Source: Saprospirales bacterium
GTDB taxonomy: Bacteria; Bacteroidota; Bacteroidia; Chitinophagales; Saprospiraceae
Direction of reading: 5' to 3'
NCBI GenBank assembly: GCA_016719895.1
Contig: JADJYG010000012.1
Span: forward strand, 124,001-188,000
Length of the DNA stretch: 64,000 nucleotides
Shown: in pieces, positions 17,696-28,100 of the stretch
Position numbering within the stretch: the first letter of the stretch is position 1
How the letters are laid out: every line of letters begins with the position of its first letter
The notes under the pieces: generated by a model
Told to the model about the DNA's origin: nothing
Seen by the model: only the letters and a program-made list of their open reading frames with translations
The model's database searches: none
Program-made: the position numbers and the translations under genes

Positions 17696-18217
17696 TCAGT
17701 TGTCTTCCCGCTCGTCTTCCCAAACCGTTTCAGCATTTTCTCCTTCCAGCAACACCGGCGTGAGCATCGGCAAGTGGAGCCACTTGTGTTCGGCGGCACT
17801 TACAGAGCCGATGCGCAGGAAGCCGCCGGACGCTTTTGCGGTTTCCCTGGCCAGTACGACGTAGCTTTTATACAAGGTCGCAGCCAGGCTCGTATCCAAT
17901 TTGCCCAGAACAGGGTTCAGGGCGTCGATTTTTTCCGCTAATAAGGCATTCCGCAAAGCCGTATCCGCCGGCATACCGGCCATTTCCTGATCAACCTTGT
18001 TCAAAAAGCCTTCGGCAACCACGCGGTAGTATTCGCTGACCAAATTTGGCTGGGAATACGTTCGGGCACGCATCAGGCGTTCGGTCCAGGTGCGCTCTTC
18101 GTGATCCATTTTGCCATCGGCAGCGCCAATGAGGATGGTAATCCAAACCGGTCCTGCAATGAGCGTGTCCATTTCTTCTGAAGAGAGGTGTTCGAATCCT
18201 TCCAGCATCGTCCACAT
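17696..18217 (-). CDS. TerB-like small protein of unknown role
   Basis: 173 residues, mostly helical, no signal peptide. The segment VWITILIGAADGKMDHEERTWTE (about 24-46) strongly resembles the conserved first part of TerB/TerB-like domains (IxxAxADGxIDxEE), a helical fold also found in DnaJ-associated and tellurite-resistance proteins. The remainder (about 60-150) is helical with no known active site. No ter genes are nearby, so tellurite resistance should not be inferred. A TACCTTTG -7 box lies 36 nt upstream of the ATG. Fold similarity is moderately sure; function unknown. Confidence 0.65.
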   Translation of the reverse strand: MWTMLEGFEHLSSEEMDTLIAGPVWITILIGAADGKMDHEERTWTERLMRARTYSQPNLVSEYYRVVAEGFLNKVDQEMAGMPADTALRNALLAEKIDALNPVLGKLDTSLAATLYKSYVVLARETAKASGGFLRIGSVSAAEHKWLHLPMLTPVLLEGENAETVWEDEREDN

Positions 18218-18252
18218 AGGGTATAAAAGTGAATGAAGTATATGATTTGCCG

Positions 18253-18260
18253 CAAAGGTA
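18253..18260 (-). promoter_or_regulatory. -7 promoter box (TACCTTTG) for the TerB-like gene
   Basis: Exact TAnnTTTG match on the minus strand, 36 nt before the ATG at 18217 and inside the 56-nt gap after the upstream adhesin stop codon. Same octamer as before folK and two other genes here. Confidence 0.5.
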
Positions 18261-18273
18261 GCGCAATTATTCT

Positions 18274-21200
18274 TCAGTCCACTATAGTCACATCCCCCTT
18301 CAACTGTATATTTTCTCCACTTGCCAGTTCAATTTCAGCCCACCAGGTAAATACGCCGGGTTCCAGCAGTTTACCGTTAAAGTGGCCGTCCCAACCGCCG
18401 GCACGGTCATCATTGGGTTGGATATGGTCGCGCCCGAAAACCATGTTGCCCCAACGGTCAAAAATTTGGAGCTGGTTAATTTGATTGACCGCATTTTCCC
18501 GGGCGAAGAGCATAAACATATGATTCTTTCCGTCGGTGCTGCCCGGGCGAATGGCGTTTGGCGCGTAAATATCCGGATGACCAACGCGGATGGTTATCTG
18601 CGCCTCGTCAACACAACCGTCTATGGAAACAACCTGAACCGTGTACCAATTGGTCTTGAACGGACGTGCCAACACCACATCGGGGCGGCCGCTTGGCGTC
18701 AGGCCGGTCAAAGGCGCCCAGACGATCGTGTCGATCTGGAAAAGTGGAATATTGAGCAGGGCAGTCAATTCTGCCGTTTCGCCAAAGGCCAGTTGCACTT
18801 CCGGTTCAATTTCGATTTCCGGTTCTATCGGCGCAACCAGTTCAAAACTCTGCGCATATTCGCAGCCGTTGGCATCCTGCACCACGATACTGTAGGCGCC
18901 CGCCTGCAAATTGCTGAATGCGCTCTGGTTTAAGAAGGTGTTGCCGCCATCCATGGAAAAAACAAAAGGTCCTTCCCCGCCCTGCACGGCTTGTACGCGA
19001 ATAGTTCCCGGCTTTCCTTCACAGCCCGGTTGGGCAATCAGGAGGTCGAACCCTTCCGGCCGGTTGGTGTTTTCAATAACGAGAGCCGTAGAGCTGGCCG
19101 TACAGCCGTTGGCAGTATTGGTAATCATCAGGGTGTAGGCGCCGGCCGCATCGACGGTAGCGGAGGGTTCTTCCATGCTGGTTATGATATGACCGCCCAA
19201 CGTATTCCAGGTATAGATAAAGTTCGGCCCGACAGAAGAACCGGCACTATTCAGAATGACCTCGGGGGTGTTGCAGGTAATTTCATCTGCCGAAACAGCC
19301 ACGGCGACCGGGGGAGTGGTGTTTTGTTCCACTGCCACGGTAGCTGATGCCGAACATTGATGGGCATCGGTTACCGTAACCGTATAGGTACCGCCCACAC
19401 TTATAGCGGATACTGCTTGCAGCAGGCCATTGCTCCATTGATATTGGTAGGCACTCGTCCCTCCTTGCGCACTGACATTGGCGCTGACCTGCGGTTGGTA
19501 ACAGGTGATTACCGGCACGGCGCCAATAGTGGCGACAAGCGGCGCAGGCTGCGTCAGGGTAGTGCTGGCAACTGCCGTACATCCTTGCGGCGTCGTAACG
19601 GTCAGGGAGTAGTTTCCTGCCGGAAGGTTGGCCAGATTGGGCGTTGTGGCGCCGTTGTTCCAGGCCAACTGATACGATGAAGCATTACTGGTTATGGAAG
19701 CCTGTAAAGCGCCCGGGTCGCCAAAACAGAGCGGATGGGTGGCATTTAAGGCGAGATTGACCGCTATTTCCTGGGCCGTACCCGAGCCGGAAGCCACGCC
19801 CGGACAGCCGGCTTGCGTGATCACCGATGTCAACGTATAGGCGCCGGGCTGACTGATGGTGAGCGCAGCCGGATTGGTATAAAACGTTTGTGTTTGCGCC
19901 GTACCGGCTGCATTCAGGCCGACCGTCCAGGGTCCTGCTCCGGTAAAGTTGAGCGGAAGCTGGCTGGTCCCCCCCGCACAAAACTGCACATTGCCGCTGA
20001 TCGTTGCCGTCGGCAACACATCAACCGTTGCGGTGGCCGACGCCGTTGCGCTCAATCCGCAAACATCGGTCACCGTGACGGTAAAAATATTGCTGCCCAG
20101 GTCAGAAACCAGTAAATCCGTACCGGTTTGGCCATTACTCCACAGGTAAGTAAGGGGTGGAAATCCGCCGGAAAGGATCGCCGGTGAAAGGGTGACACTG
20201 CCGGAACACACCGTTTGATCGGCTAGACCGACGTCCAAAGGCGTCTGATCCTGAATGACAAAAGTCACGTCTTGCTGGTCGCAACTACAGGAGTTTTCCA
20301 ACAATAAGGTAAAGGACTCCACCCCTTCCGGAATTTGGTCTTTTATGACATCCACCGGCACCAACAATTCCGTTTGGCCGGCCGGAATCGTAATCGACGC
20401 CGGCAAGGGCGCGAAATCGACGCCAACTGTGGCAGAGCTGCCGGGCGCAAGGGTATAATTCACCGGCAAAGCCTGATTGTTGTCCCCCGTACCGCGGTAA
20501 AACCGGATATAGCCGTTGGTGCATCCTTCCTGTGTAAAATTCGCCGAGGCCGGGTAAACGGCGTTAGCTAACACCTTACCGCCCGCATCAAACGAATTGG
20601 CGCGAAGAAAAACCGCAGACGTGTAGTTGGCATCGCCGATATCCGCAATAGCCAGTTTAATATGATAGGTTTGGCAGGGGACGACATTGGCAATAGCGGT
20701 CAGTACCGTTGTAAAGCCATCGAGTTGGATGTCGGTCATATTGGTCAGGGGCTGACCAAGGCAGGTCCCGGAAGAGTTGTTGTTCCGGTAGTAAATGGAG
20801 TTCTTCAAGTGGTTCACGTCATTCACCGCCACCGGCGTAATGCCATCCGGCAACACGGCGAGGTTGCGCACGCCTGTAATCCCCGGCCCACTGATAAAAA
20901 AGCCAAATACGTCGTTGTAGATGGAGTTGACGTACTCGCAATATTCTTCCGATCCGAATACAAATTCGAATCGAACGCTATTTGCCGTAGGCTTAAAATC
21001 AAACTCGATGACGGACACATCGTACTGGTCTTGCCCGCTGGTCAAAGAGCCGAGGTGGGGGTCGTTGGCTGAATTGTTGCCAAAACCGCCGTTCGTATTG
21101 GGCAGGCTGTTTGGTCCGGGCAGTACTGCTACCGGCCCTGTGCATAAAACAATACCCTGGGAGATATTGATACTGCTTTGGCCTTGGGCAAAGGTGCCGC

Positions 21201-21780
21201 GGGAATTGGCAGCGCCTTTGGACGAAATATTGGTCACATCAAAGCAATTCCCGCCGATCAGAACATTGGTCACCAAATCGCCGGCTGCATTGCCCTGTGT
21301 CACGCTCAATTTGGGCAAATCGGCAACATCCTGCGCAAACTTGCCCGTCCAGGGCCCGGCCTCCACGCCGTCCACGCAACCGATGGATAAATACATCGGC
21401 ACTTCGGCACTTGGACCCGGCGTTGTGGTTTCCAACAAAAACGCAGCGCACGGCCCGGAGGCTTCGAACTGCCGCAGTTGCGGCCGGTTGGCCGGTGAAA
21501 TGGCCTGGGCAGCCGACTCTTGTTCCGGCGTTGCCAGGCGGAGCCGGAAATTAACTTCTTGCCCCGGGTAGGCCGCGTTGGCAATCACCTGGTAGGTATT
21601 GCCGGGAGTCAGACCACAAATTTGCACTGCGGTTTTCCCCTCAAAAATATTCAGCGGCTCCCGGTAAGGGGTTCCGGTCAGCTGTACCAATACCGGCGCA
21701 TTCTGGGCAAATCCGGCGCAAGCGACCAGCGAAAAGAAAAGAATCAGAAATTGGGTTTCCCGTTGACACATAATACACAC
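18274..21780 (-). CDS. choice-of-anchor L T9SS surface protein, one-repeat paralog
   Basis: 1168 residues (a start nine nt later, MCQRETQ, is equally likely; both lead into a signal peptide ending GFAQ). Domains: an N-terminal module (about 25-160), a choice-of-anchor L domain with its hallmark FVFGSEEYCEYVNSIYND and DVFGFFISGPG (about 275-300), a Calx-beta-like segment with IPAGQTELLVPVDV, several PKD/SprB-like modules, and one 84-residue Cys-pair module (824-907). The C-terminal 261-residue module ends in a CHU_C type B sorting domain (YAPNAIRPGSTDGKN, IFDRWGNMVF, GVFTWWAEIEL). It is the tandem paralog of the much larger gene at 22116-31150, with the same scaffold. A secreted surface protein is a firm call; ligand unknown. 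Confidence 0.9.
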   Translation of the reverse strand: MCIMCQRETQFLILFFSLVACAGFAQNAPVLVQLTGTPYREPLNIFEGKTAVQICGLTPGNTYQVIANAAYPGQEVNFRLRLATPEQESAAQAISPANRPQLRQFEASGPCAAFLLETTTPGPSAEVPMYLSIGCVDGVEAGPWTGKFAQDVADLPKLSVTQGNAAGDLVTNVLIGGNCFDVTNISSKGAANSRGTFAQGQSSINISQGIVLCTGPVAVLPGPNSLPNTNGGFGNNSANDPHLGSLTSGQDQYDVSVIEFDFKPTANSVRFEFVFGSEEYCEYVNSIYNDVFGFFISGPGITGVRNLAVLPDGITPVAVNDVNHLKNSIYYRNNNSSGTCLGQPLTNMTDIQLDGFTTVLTAIANVVPCQTYHIKLAIADIGDANYTSAVFLRANSFDAGGKVLANAVYPASANFTQEGCTNGYIRFYRGTGDNNQALPVNYTLAPGSSATVGVDFAPLPASITIPAGQTELLVPVDVIKDQIPEGVESFTLLLENSCSCDQQDVTFVIQDQTPLDVGLADQTVCSGSVTLSPAILSGGFPPLTYLWSNGQTGTDLLVSDLGSNIFTVTVTDVCGLSATASATATVDVLPTATISGNVQFCAGGTSQLPLNFTGAGPWTVGLNAAGTAQTQTFYTNPAALTISQPGAYTLTSVITQAGCPGVASGSGTAQEIAVNLALNATHPLCFGDPGALQASITSNASSYQLAWNNGATTPNLANLPAGNYSLTVTTPQGCTAVASTTLTQPAPLVATIGAVPVITCYQPQVSANVSAQGGTSAYQYQWSNGLLQAVSAISVGGTYTVTVTDAHQCSASATVAVEQNTTPPVAVAVSADEITCNTPEVILNSAGSSVGPNFIYTWNTLGGHIITSMEEPSATVDAAGAYTLMITNTANGCTASSTALVIENTNRPEGFDLLIAQPGCEGKPGTIRVQAVQGGEGPFVFSMDGGNTFLNQSAFSNLQAGAYSIVVQDANGCEYAQSFELVAPIEPEIEIEPEVQLAFGETAELTALLNIPLFQIDTIVWAPLTGLTPSGRPDVVLARPFKTNWYTVQVVSIDGCVDEAQITIRVGHPDIYAPNAIRPGSTDGKNHMFMLFARENAVNQINQLQIFDRWGNMVFGRDHIQPNDDRAGGWDGHFNGKLLEPGVFTWWAEIELASGENIQLKGDVTIVD

Positions 21781-22115
21781 AAGTTTGGGTAAAGGAATAT
21801 AAGTCGTCAGCCAACCGAGCGACGGAAGGGGGATTAGGAACGTTGGACTGGCTCTAGTCCTTTGGCTCCAGGAAACCTAAACCTAAACAAGAAATTACGA
21901 CGGGACGGCGGGAAAAAGGAAGTATTAAACGGCACTTTTATATTGTACCCGATGAAGGATTGGGGGTGGGTGGCTCAAACCCATGTGCGAATGTATGGAG
22001 TTTTTGATTATTACGCGCAAGGCAAGAAGAATTTAACCAAAGCAGATTTTTCCGGGGATGACCGGGCGCCAGTTACCGGAGCCGGGCCATCCCCGGAAAC
22101 AAAGGGCCGCGGTCC
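21781..22115. other. 335-nt intergenic region between the two paralogous surface-protein genes
   Basis: No convincing gene. A plus-strand frame at 21862-22158 runs into the antisense of the next gene, has no recognisable family and is not called. A 9-bp inverted repeat (22052-22060 with 22088-22096) lies 20-64 nt downstream of the giant gene's stop codon and may be its terminator, but no T tract follows on the minus strand. No clear promoter box for the 18274-21780 gene was found. Confidence 0.6.
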
Positions 22116-25100
22116 TCAATCCACAATGGTCACGTCGCCCTTCAGGAGGATCGTCTGACCGCTGACGAGCTCCACCTCGGCCCACCACACAAACACGGCC
22201 GGGGTCATGGTCTGGCCCCTGAAACGCCCGTTCCAGCCTTGTTTGTAATCATTGGGCTGGATATTCTCCTTCCGGAACACCTGGTTTCCCCAGCGGTCGT
22301 ATATCTGCAACGAATTGATTTTATTCAATGTATTGGGACCTGAAAAAATTAAAAACACATCGTTCTCTCCATCCTCGTTGTTCGGACTGATGGCGTTGGG
22401 CGCCCACAGGTTGGGGTCGTCCACCCGCACCAGGACGGTAGCCCGGTCCGTACAACCTGCATCATTGACAATCGTCACCGTGTACTCCGTAGTGGAAAAG
22501 GGCCGCGCAATGACCACATTGCGTTTGTTGGTCAGCGTCAATCTCTCCATAGGCGACCAGATGATCGTATCCACTTCATACAACGGAATATTGATCAGCG
22601 CCGTCAGGGTGGCCGATTCGCCGTAAGCCAGCACAATTTCAGGCGTCATAACAACTGCGGGCTCCAGCGGCTCCGGAAAACTGAAGGTCTCTTCATATTC
22701 GCAGCCGTTAATATCCTGAACGACCAGTTGGTATTGGCCAGGGCTCAGGTTGCCGAACTGATTGGCTGTCAGGAACGTATTGCCGCCGTCTATCGAATAC
22801 AGGTACGGCCCCACCCCACCCTGCACGGTATCGATACGCACCACGCCGGGTTTACCGCCACAGCCAGGCGGGTCGGTCGTCAGTTCGAGCCCGTCGGGGT
22901 AATTGGTGTTTTCAGTGACCAAAGCCTGGTCCGTTGCCGTACACCCGGTAAGCAGGTTGGTAACCAGCAGACGGTAGGAACCGGGGGCATTTACCGTCGG
23001 GGTGGATAGGGTTGCGGGCGACACGATGTTGCCATCGGAAGTCGACCATAGGTAGCTGATGTTCAAGCCGGACGCGGAGCCGGCTGCACTCAATGCGCCT
23101 TCCCGCACGGAGCAGGTCAACTCAAATCCCGTACCGGCTTCCGCTTGCGGCGCTTGTGTATTTTGTTCAACACGTACCGTCGCGGTATCGGTACAGCCAT
23201 TCACACTATTCGAAACCTGCAATACATAATCCCCCGGCTGGTTGACAACAGGCAGGAGCGAAGCCGCACCGGAAACGATACCCAAGCCGCTCCAGGCATA
23301 GGAAAATGCGCTTCCCTGCGCACTGGCCGTCGCATCGATCGGTACCTGGAGCACCGAACAAGTCAACAAGCCCGGGCTGGCAATGGCGATTGGCGGTGCT
23401 TGGGTGTCGGATGGAACGGTTACCTGATCTGTGCTGGAGCAACCGTTGTAAAGGTCGTATACGGTAAGGGTATAAATCCCTCCGGAGGTAATAACAGGGG
23501 TCGGCATATTGGAACCCGAAAGAATATTTCCATTGGACGTAAACCAGGAATATCCCACTCCCTGGCCGCCGCCGCTCGCGTTGCCGTTGAGCGAAAGTTG
23601 CGTTACGGAACAAGTGATCGCCGACGCTACGCCTGCATCCACCTGCGGCGCCGTGATGTTTTGCGTGACGTTAACCGCTTCCGTTTCGGTACAGCCGTTC
23701 AAACTGTTGGTGACCAACAGTTGGTACGTACCGGGGGCGTTAATTACTGGCGACAACGAGGAGGGACCACTCAGGATTTGACCGTTTGAAGTAGTCCACA
23801 AATAATCAAAATTCGAGCCGGCACTGCTTCCGGCCCCACTCAGGGTTAACGTGGTTGAATTGCACGTTAATTCGCCTGGAGTTGAAGCCACCGCAATGGG
23901 AGCATCGGCATCTTCAAGCACCTGGACGGACGCTTCTCTGGTGCAACCATTCGTGTTGTCCGTTACGACCAACGTATATATGCCCACTGCGCCGATCACC
24001 GGTTGCAGGGTGTTGGAACCGGATAATATGACGCCGCCAAGGGTCGTCCACACATAGCTGTACGGACTGCCGGTACTGCTTCCTGCACCATTCAGTTGTA
24101 TACTGGGGTCCGTACAGGTGAGCGTAACCGGATTTCCGGCAACTGCGACCGGCTCGACGGTATTTTGGGTCACTGTCACCGCTGCAGTAGCCGTACACTG
24201 GTTGTTGGTATTAGTGACGGTTAGCAGGTACTGTCCCGGGGCATTGACCACAGGCGACAGTGTATTGGCGCCGCTTACCAGGTTTCCACCGTTCAGAGCT
24301 GTCCATGTAAAAGTAAAACCGGGTCCGCTGCTCGAGCCGGCGCCGTTGAGCGTGACCGAGCTTGCTACGCAGGTCAGGGCTTGGCTGGGCCCGGCCTCCG
24401 CCTGCGGCGAATTCTGATCCAGCAATATCTGGACAGACGACTCCGCCGTGCATCCGTTCAGGGTATTCGTCACCAGCAGGTTGTAATTGCCCGAACGGTC
24501 GATCTGGGGTGTCAGCGTGACAGCCCCCGATTGTATGTTGCCATTTACGGTGGTCCACAGGTATACATATTGGCCGCCCTGACTCGACCCGGTCCCATCG
24601 AGGCTGAGTACCGGGTTCGCACAGGAAAGCACGGCAGGCGCCCCGGCATACGCTACCGGCGCAGTCAGATTTTGAAGAACATTGACGCTAAAAAGCGCTT
24701 CACAATTATTGGCTGCGTTAAATACGCGGAGGGTATATTGTCCGGGCGCGTTTACCACCGGCGTCAGGGACGTTGCGCCGGACAGGATGTTTCCATTCGC
24801 TGTTGTCCAGTCATATTGGATGAATGGCCCGGCCGTAGAACCGGTACCAGTCAGCTGAATTTGCTGCACCACGCAGGTCAATTCTTCCGGCGCCTGTACT
24901 ATGGCCGTCGGAACATTCGCATCCTTGTTCACCAAAACAGTGGAAGTGGCCGTGCAACCGTTCAGCGTATCCGTCACCAGTAAACTGTAGGTTCCCGGCG
25001 CGTCCACCACCGGTGATAACGTATTGGCCCCAGAGGCAATACTGCCATTGGCAGTCGTCCACAGGTAGCCGTACGCAGGTCCGGCGCTGCCACCGCCAGA

Positions 25101-28100
25101 CAGGGTCACTATGGAGTTAGAACAGGTGATCAGGCCGGGAGGGCCAGCGCCGGCCAGCGGATGCACGGTATCTTGGGTAATCGCCACGGCAGCCAGTGCG
25201 GTGCAACCATTTTGAATATTGGATACCTGGAGCGTGTAGGTGCCGGGTTGGTTAACGGCCGGCGTCAGCATATTGGCCCCGGCCTGTATATTACCGCCTG
25301 CCGAGGCCGTCCAGGCGTACGTAAACAACGGCCCGGAGCTGGATCCGTTTCCATTCAAATTCAACACAGATTGCAAGCAATTTAAAACGGCTGCCGGTCC
25401 GGCATAAGCGACCGGAAGGACCAAGTCTGCCGGTACCAGCACATTCGAGATGGCTGTACAACCGTTCGAAGTATTGGTAATCAGCAACTCATATACGCCT
25501 GGCACATCCACCACAGGCGTGAGGGTATGAATACCGGAAACGATACCAGGTCCGGTCCAGGCGTAGGTATAAACCGCTCCCTGACTTGAAGCGGTAGCGT
25601 TCAAAACCATTTGCTTCACCACACAATTGAGCGTATCGGCCGTGCCGGCATTGGCTACCGGCAATCCGGCATCTGCCGTCACCGTGGTACTGGCGGAGGC
25701 TGTACATCCGTTCGCTGCATTGGAAACGACCAGTATGTAGACGCCAACAGCGCTCACCACCGGATGCAGCGTGCCTTGGCCGGAAACAATATTTCCAGCG
25801 CTTGTCGCCCAGTTGTAAACAAATCCGGCCCCTTCGCTCGACCCTGTACCGTCCAGCGCCACCGAGGTAGCCGTGCAGCTCAACACCCCGCCGGGGGCTG
25901 CCAGGGCTTGCGGGAGCGCGGTATTCTGACCCACCTCAACAGATGCAACGGCGGTACAACCGGTTTGCGTATTGATTACCGCTAGCTGGTAACTGCCCGG
26001 CGCATCAACAACCGGGCTCAACGTATTAGCGCCGGAAACGATATTGCCGTTTTGTGTGGACCACACATACGCGTATGGAGTTCCCTGGGATGAACCGGCG
26101 CCGTCGAGCGTGCTTTGTGGCGCTGCACAGGTAATGGTTTGCGCCGCTCCAGCGCTGGCGGTCGGGAAGGTTTGAGAAGTAATAACCTGAACCGAGGCCT
26201 GGCTGGTGCAACCATTTTCCACGTTGTAAACCGTCAATAGATAAGTACCCACCTGGTTGACCGTCGGGTTCAGGGTTAAGTTGCCACTAAGAATATTCCC
26301 GTTCACAGTCGTCCATTCATAAAAGAACGGGTAGCCGGATGAAGAGCCCTCCCCGTTCAGGGTAGTTTGAGGCAATTGGCAGGTAATGGAAGCCGCCGGC
26401 ACTGCAGTGGCCACGGGCAGGGAAAAATCTTCGGTGACCGTTACGGAAGCGCTTGCCGTACAGGAATTGGCGGTATTGATGACCACCAGGGTGTAGGTTC
26501 CGGTTTCATCTACCTCCGGGTAGGGCGTGCCGTTTCCACTTACGATATGACCGTTTGCGGTAGTCCAAACGAAATCGATAGCATTGCCTTGCGTGGACGC
26601 ACCCGCATCCAATTGCACGCTGCTGAAGGTACAATTCAGTTGTTGTGCCGGCAAAATCGTTGCATTGGGATAAATAATATTGTCATCTACAAAAACTTCG
26701 TCCGCATCGGTACAACCATTCGACGTGTTGGTCACGATCAGGGTATAAAAACCGTAAGCATTGACCACCGGGTTCATACTGCTTGCTCCGCTGACGATAT
26801 TACCCGGATTACCCACCCATTGATAGGTTATGCCTGCTCCTGTGGAAGAACCGCTGCCACTCAGCTGAACGCTGGTTTGAACACAGGTGAGCTGATTATC
26901 ATCCCCGGCAAAAGCGTTCGGCGCATTTTGATCCGCATTGATGTTCACGGTGCTTTGGGCCGTGCAGCCATTGGCCCAGTTGGTTACCAATAAGGTATAC
27001 GCTCCCGGAGCGTCAATGACCGGGTTGAGCGTGTTTTCCCCGCTGACGATATTGCCATTGACGGTGGACCACTCGATAAGCAAGTTCGAGCCGTTGGAAG
27101 CGGATCCGTTCAGGGTTAGTTGGGCAATATTACAATTCAAGGTGGCCGGCGGGCCCGCATTGGCGGTTGGCGGCGTCAGGTTTTGAACCACTGTTACGCT
27201 GGCCGTAGCGGTACAACCGCTTTCGGTATTGGAAACGACCAGGTTGTAAGTGCCGGCCTGATTCACCGTCGGATAGGGCGACGTCGACCCACTGACAATA
27301 TTACCGTTTGGCGTTGTCCAGCTGAATTGAATATTGCCGCCTTGCGTAGAGGCGCCGGCGTCCAGATCAATTTGCGGACTGTAACAATCGATCACGCCTG
27401 CCGGCAATATACTGGCCACCGGCTGATCGAAATTCGACGCAACGCTGACCACATCTTCATTGGTACATCCGTTGGCGGTATTGGTCACGACCAGGTAATA
27501 GGTGCCGGCCTCATTGATCGTTGGCGAATAGGTATTGGCGCCGCTAGGATAAAACCCGGATTGGCCGCCCATTGTACCGTAAATCCGGCGCCGGTACTGC
27601 CGGAGCCCTGCAATTGAAGGGTCGGGTGCAGGCAGTTCAGTTCCAGGGGAGGGCCCGCGTTTGCCTGCGGCTGATTGACGTTGCTGTTTACATTCACCGT
27701 GGCCGAGCTCGTGCATCCGTTGGTAGTGTTTGTCACGACCAGGGTATAGGTGCCGCCTGCATTGACCTGCGGATTCAGGGTATTGGCGCCGCTCACAATA
27801 TTGCCGTTCGGGGTGGTCCATTCATACGTAAAATTGCCGCCCGTGCTGGAGCCATTGCCATTCAGGACCAAGGTTGGATTCTGGCAGGTCAGGGCGCCAT
27901 TCGCGGTGGCAATGGCTACCGGAGGAGTAAGACTGGCGGTTACGCTCACACTTGCCGTTGCCGTACAGTTGTTGTCCGTGTTCGTTACCGTGATAGTATA
28001 AGTTCCGCCCTGGTTTATGGTCGGATTGGGGGTATTTCCACCGCCGACAATGCTGCCACCACCTCCGGCTGCCCACTGATAGGTAAAATTGCCACCTTGG

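Noticed and set aside
17696..18217. Tellurite resistance gene
   Set aside because: Only a TerB-like segment is visible and no other ter genes are nearby.
21862..22158. 98-codon plus-strand frame in the gap between the paralogs
   Set aside because: No homology recognised; its second half is antisense to the giant gene's C-terminus and no promoter box precedes it.
22116..27821. Separate 1901-residue protein starting at 27821
   Set aside because: Its first ~90 residues are out-of-frame translation of modules 4-5. The true coding continues from the upstream frame, so this is the second half of one frameshifted gene.
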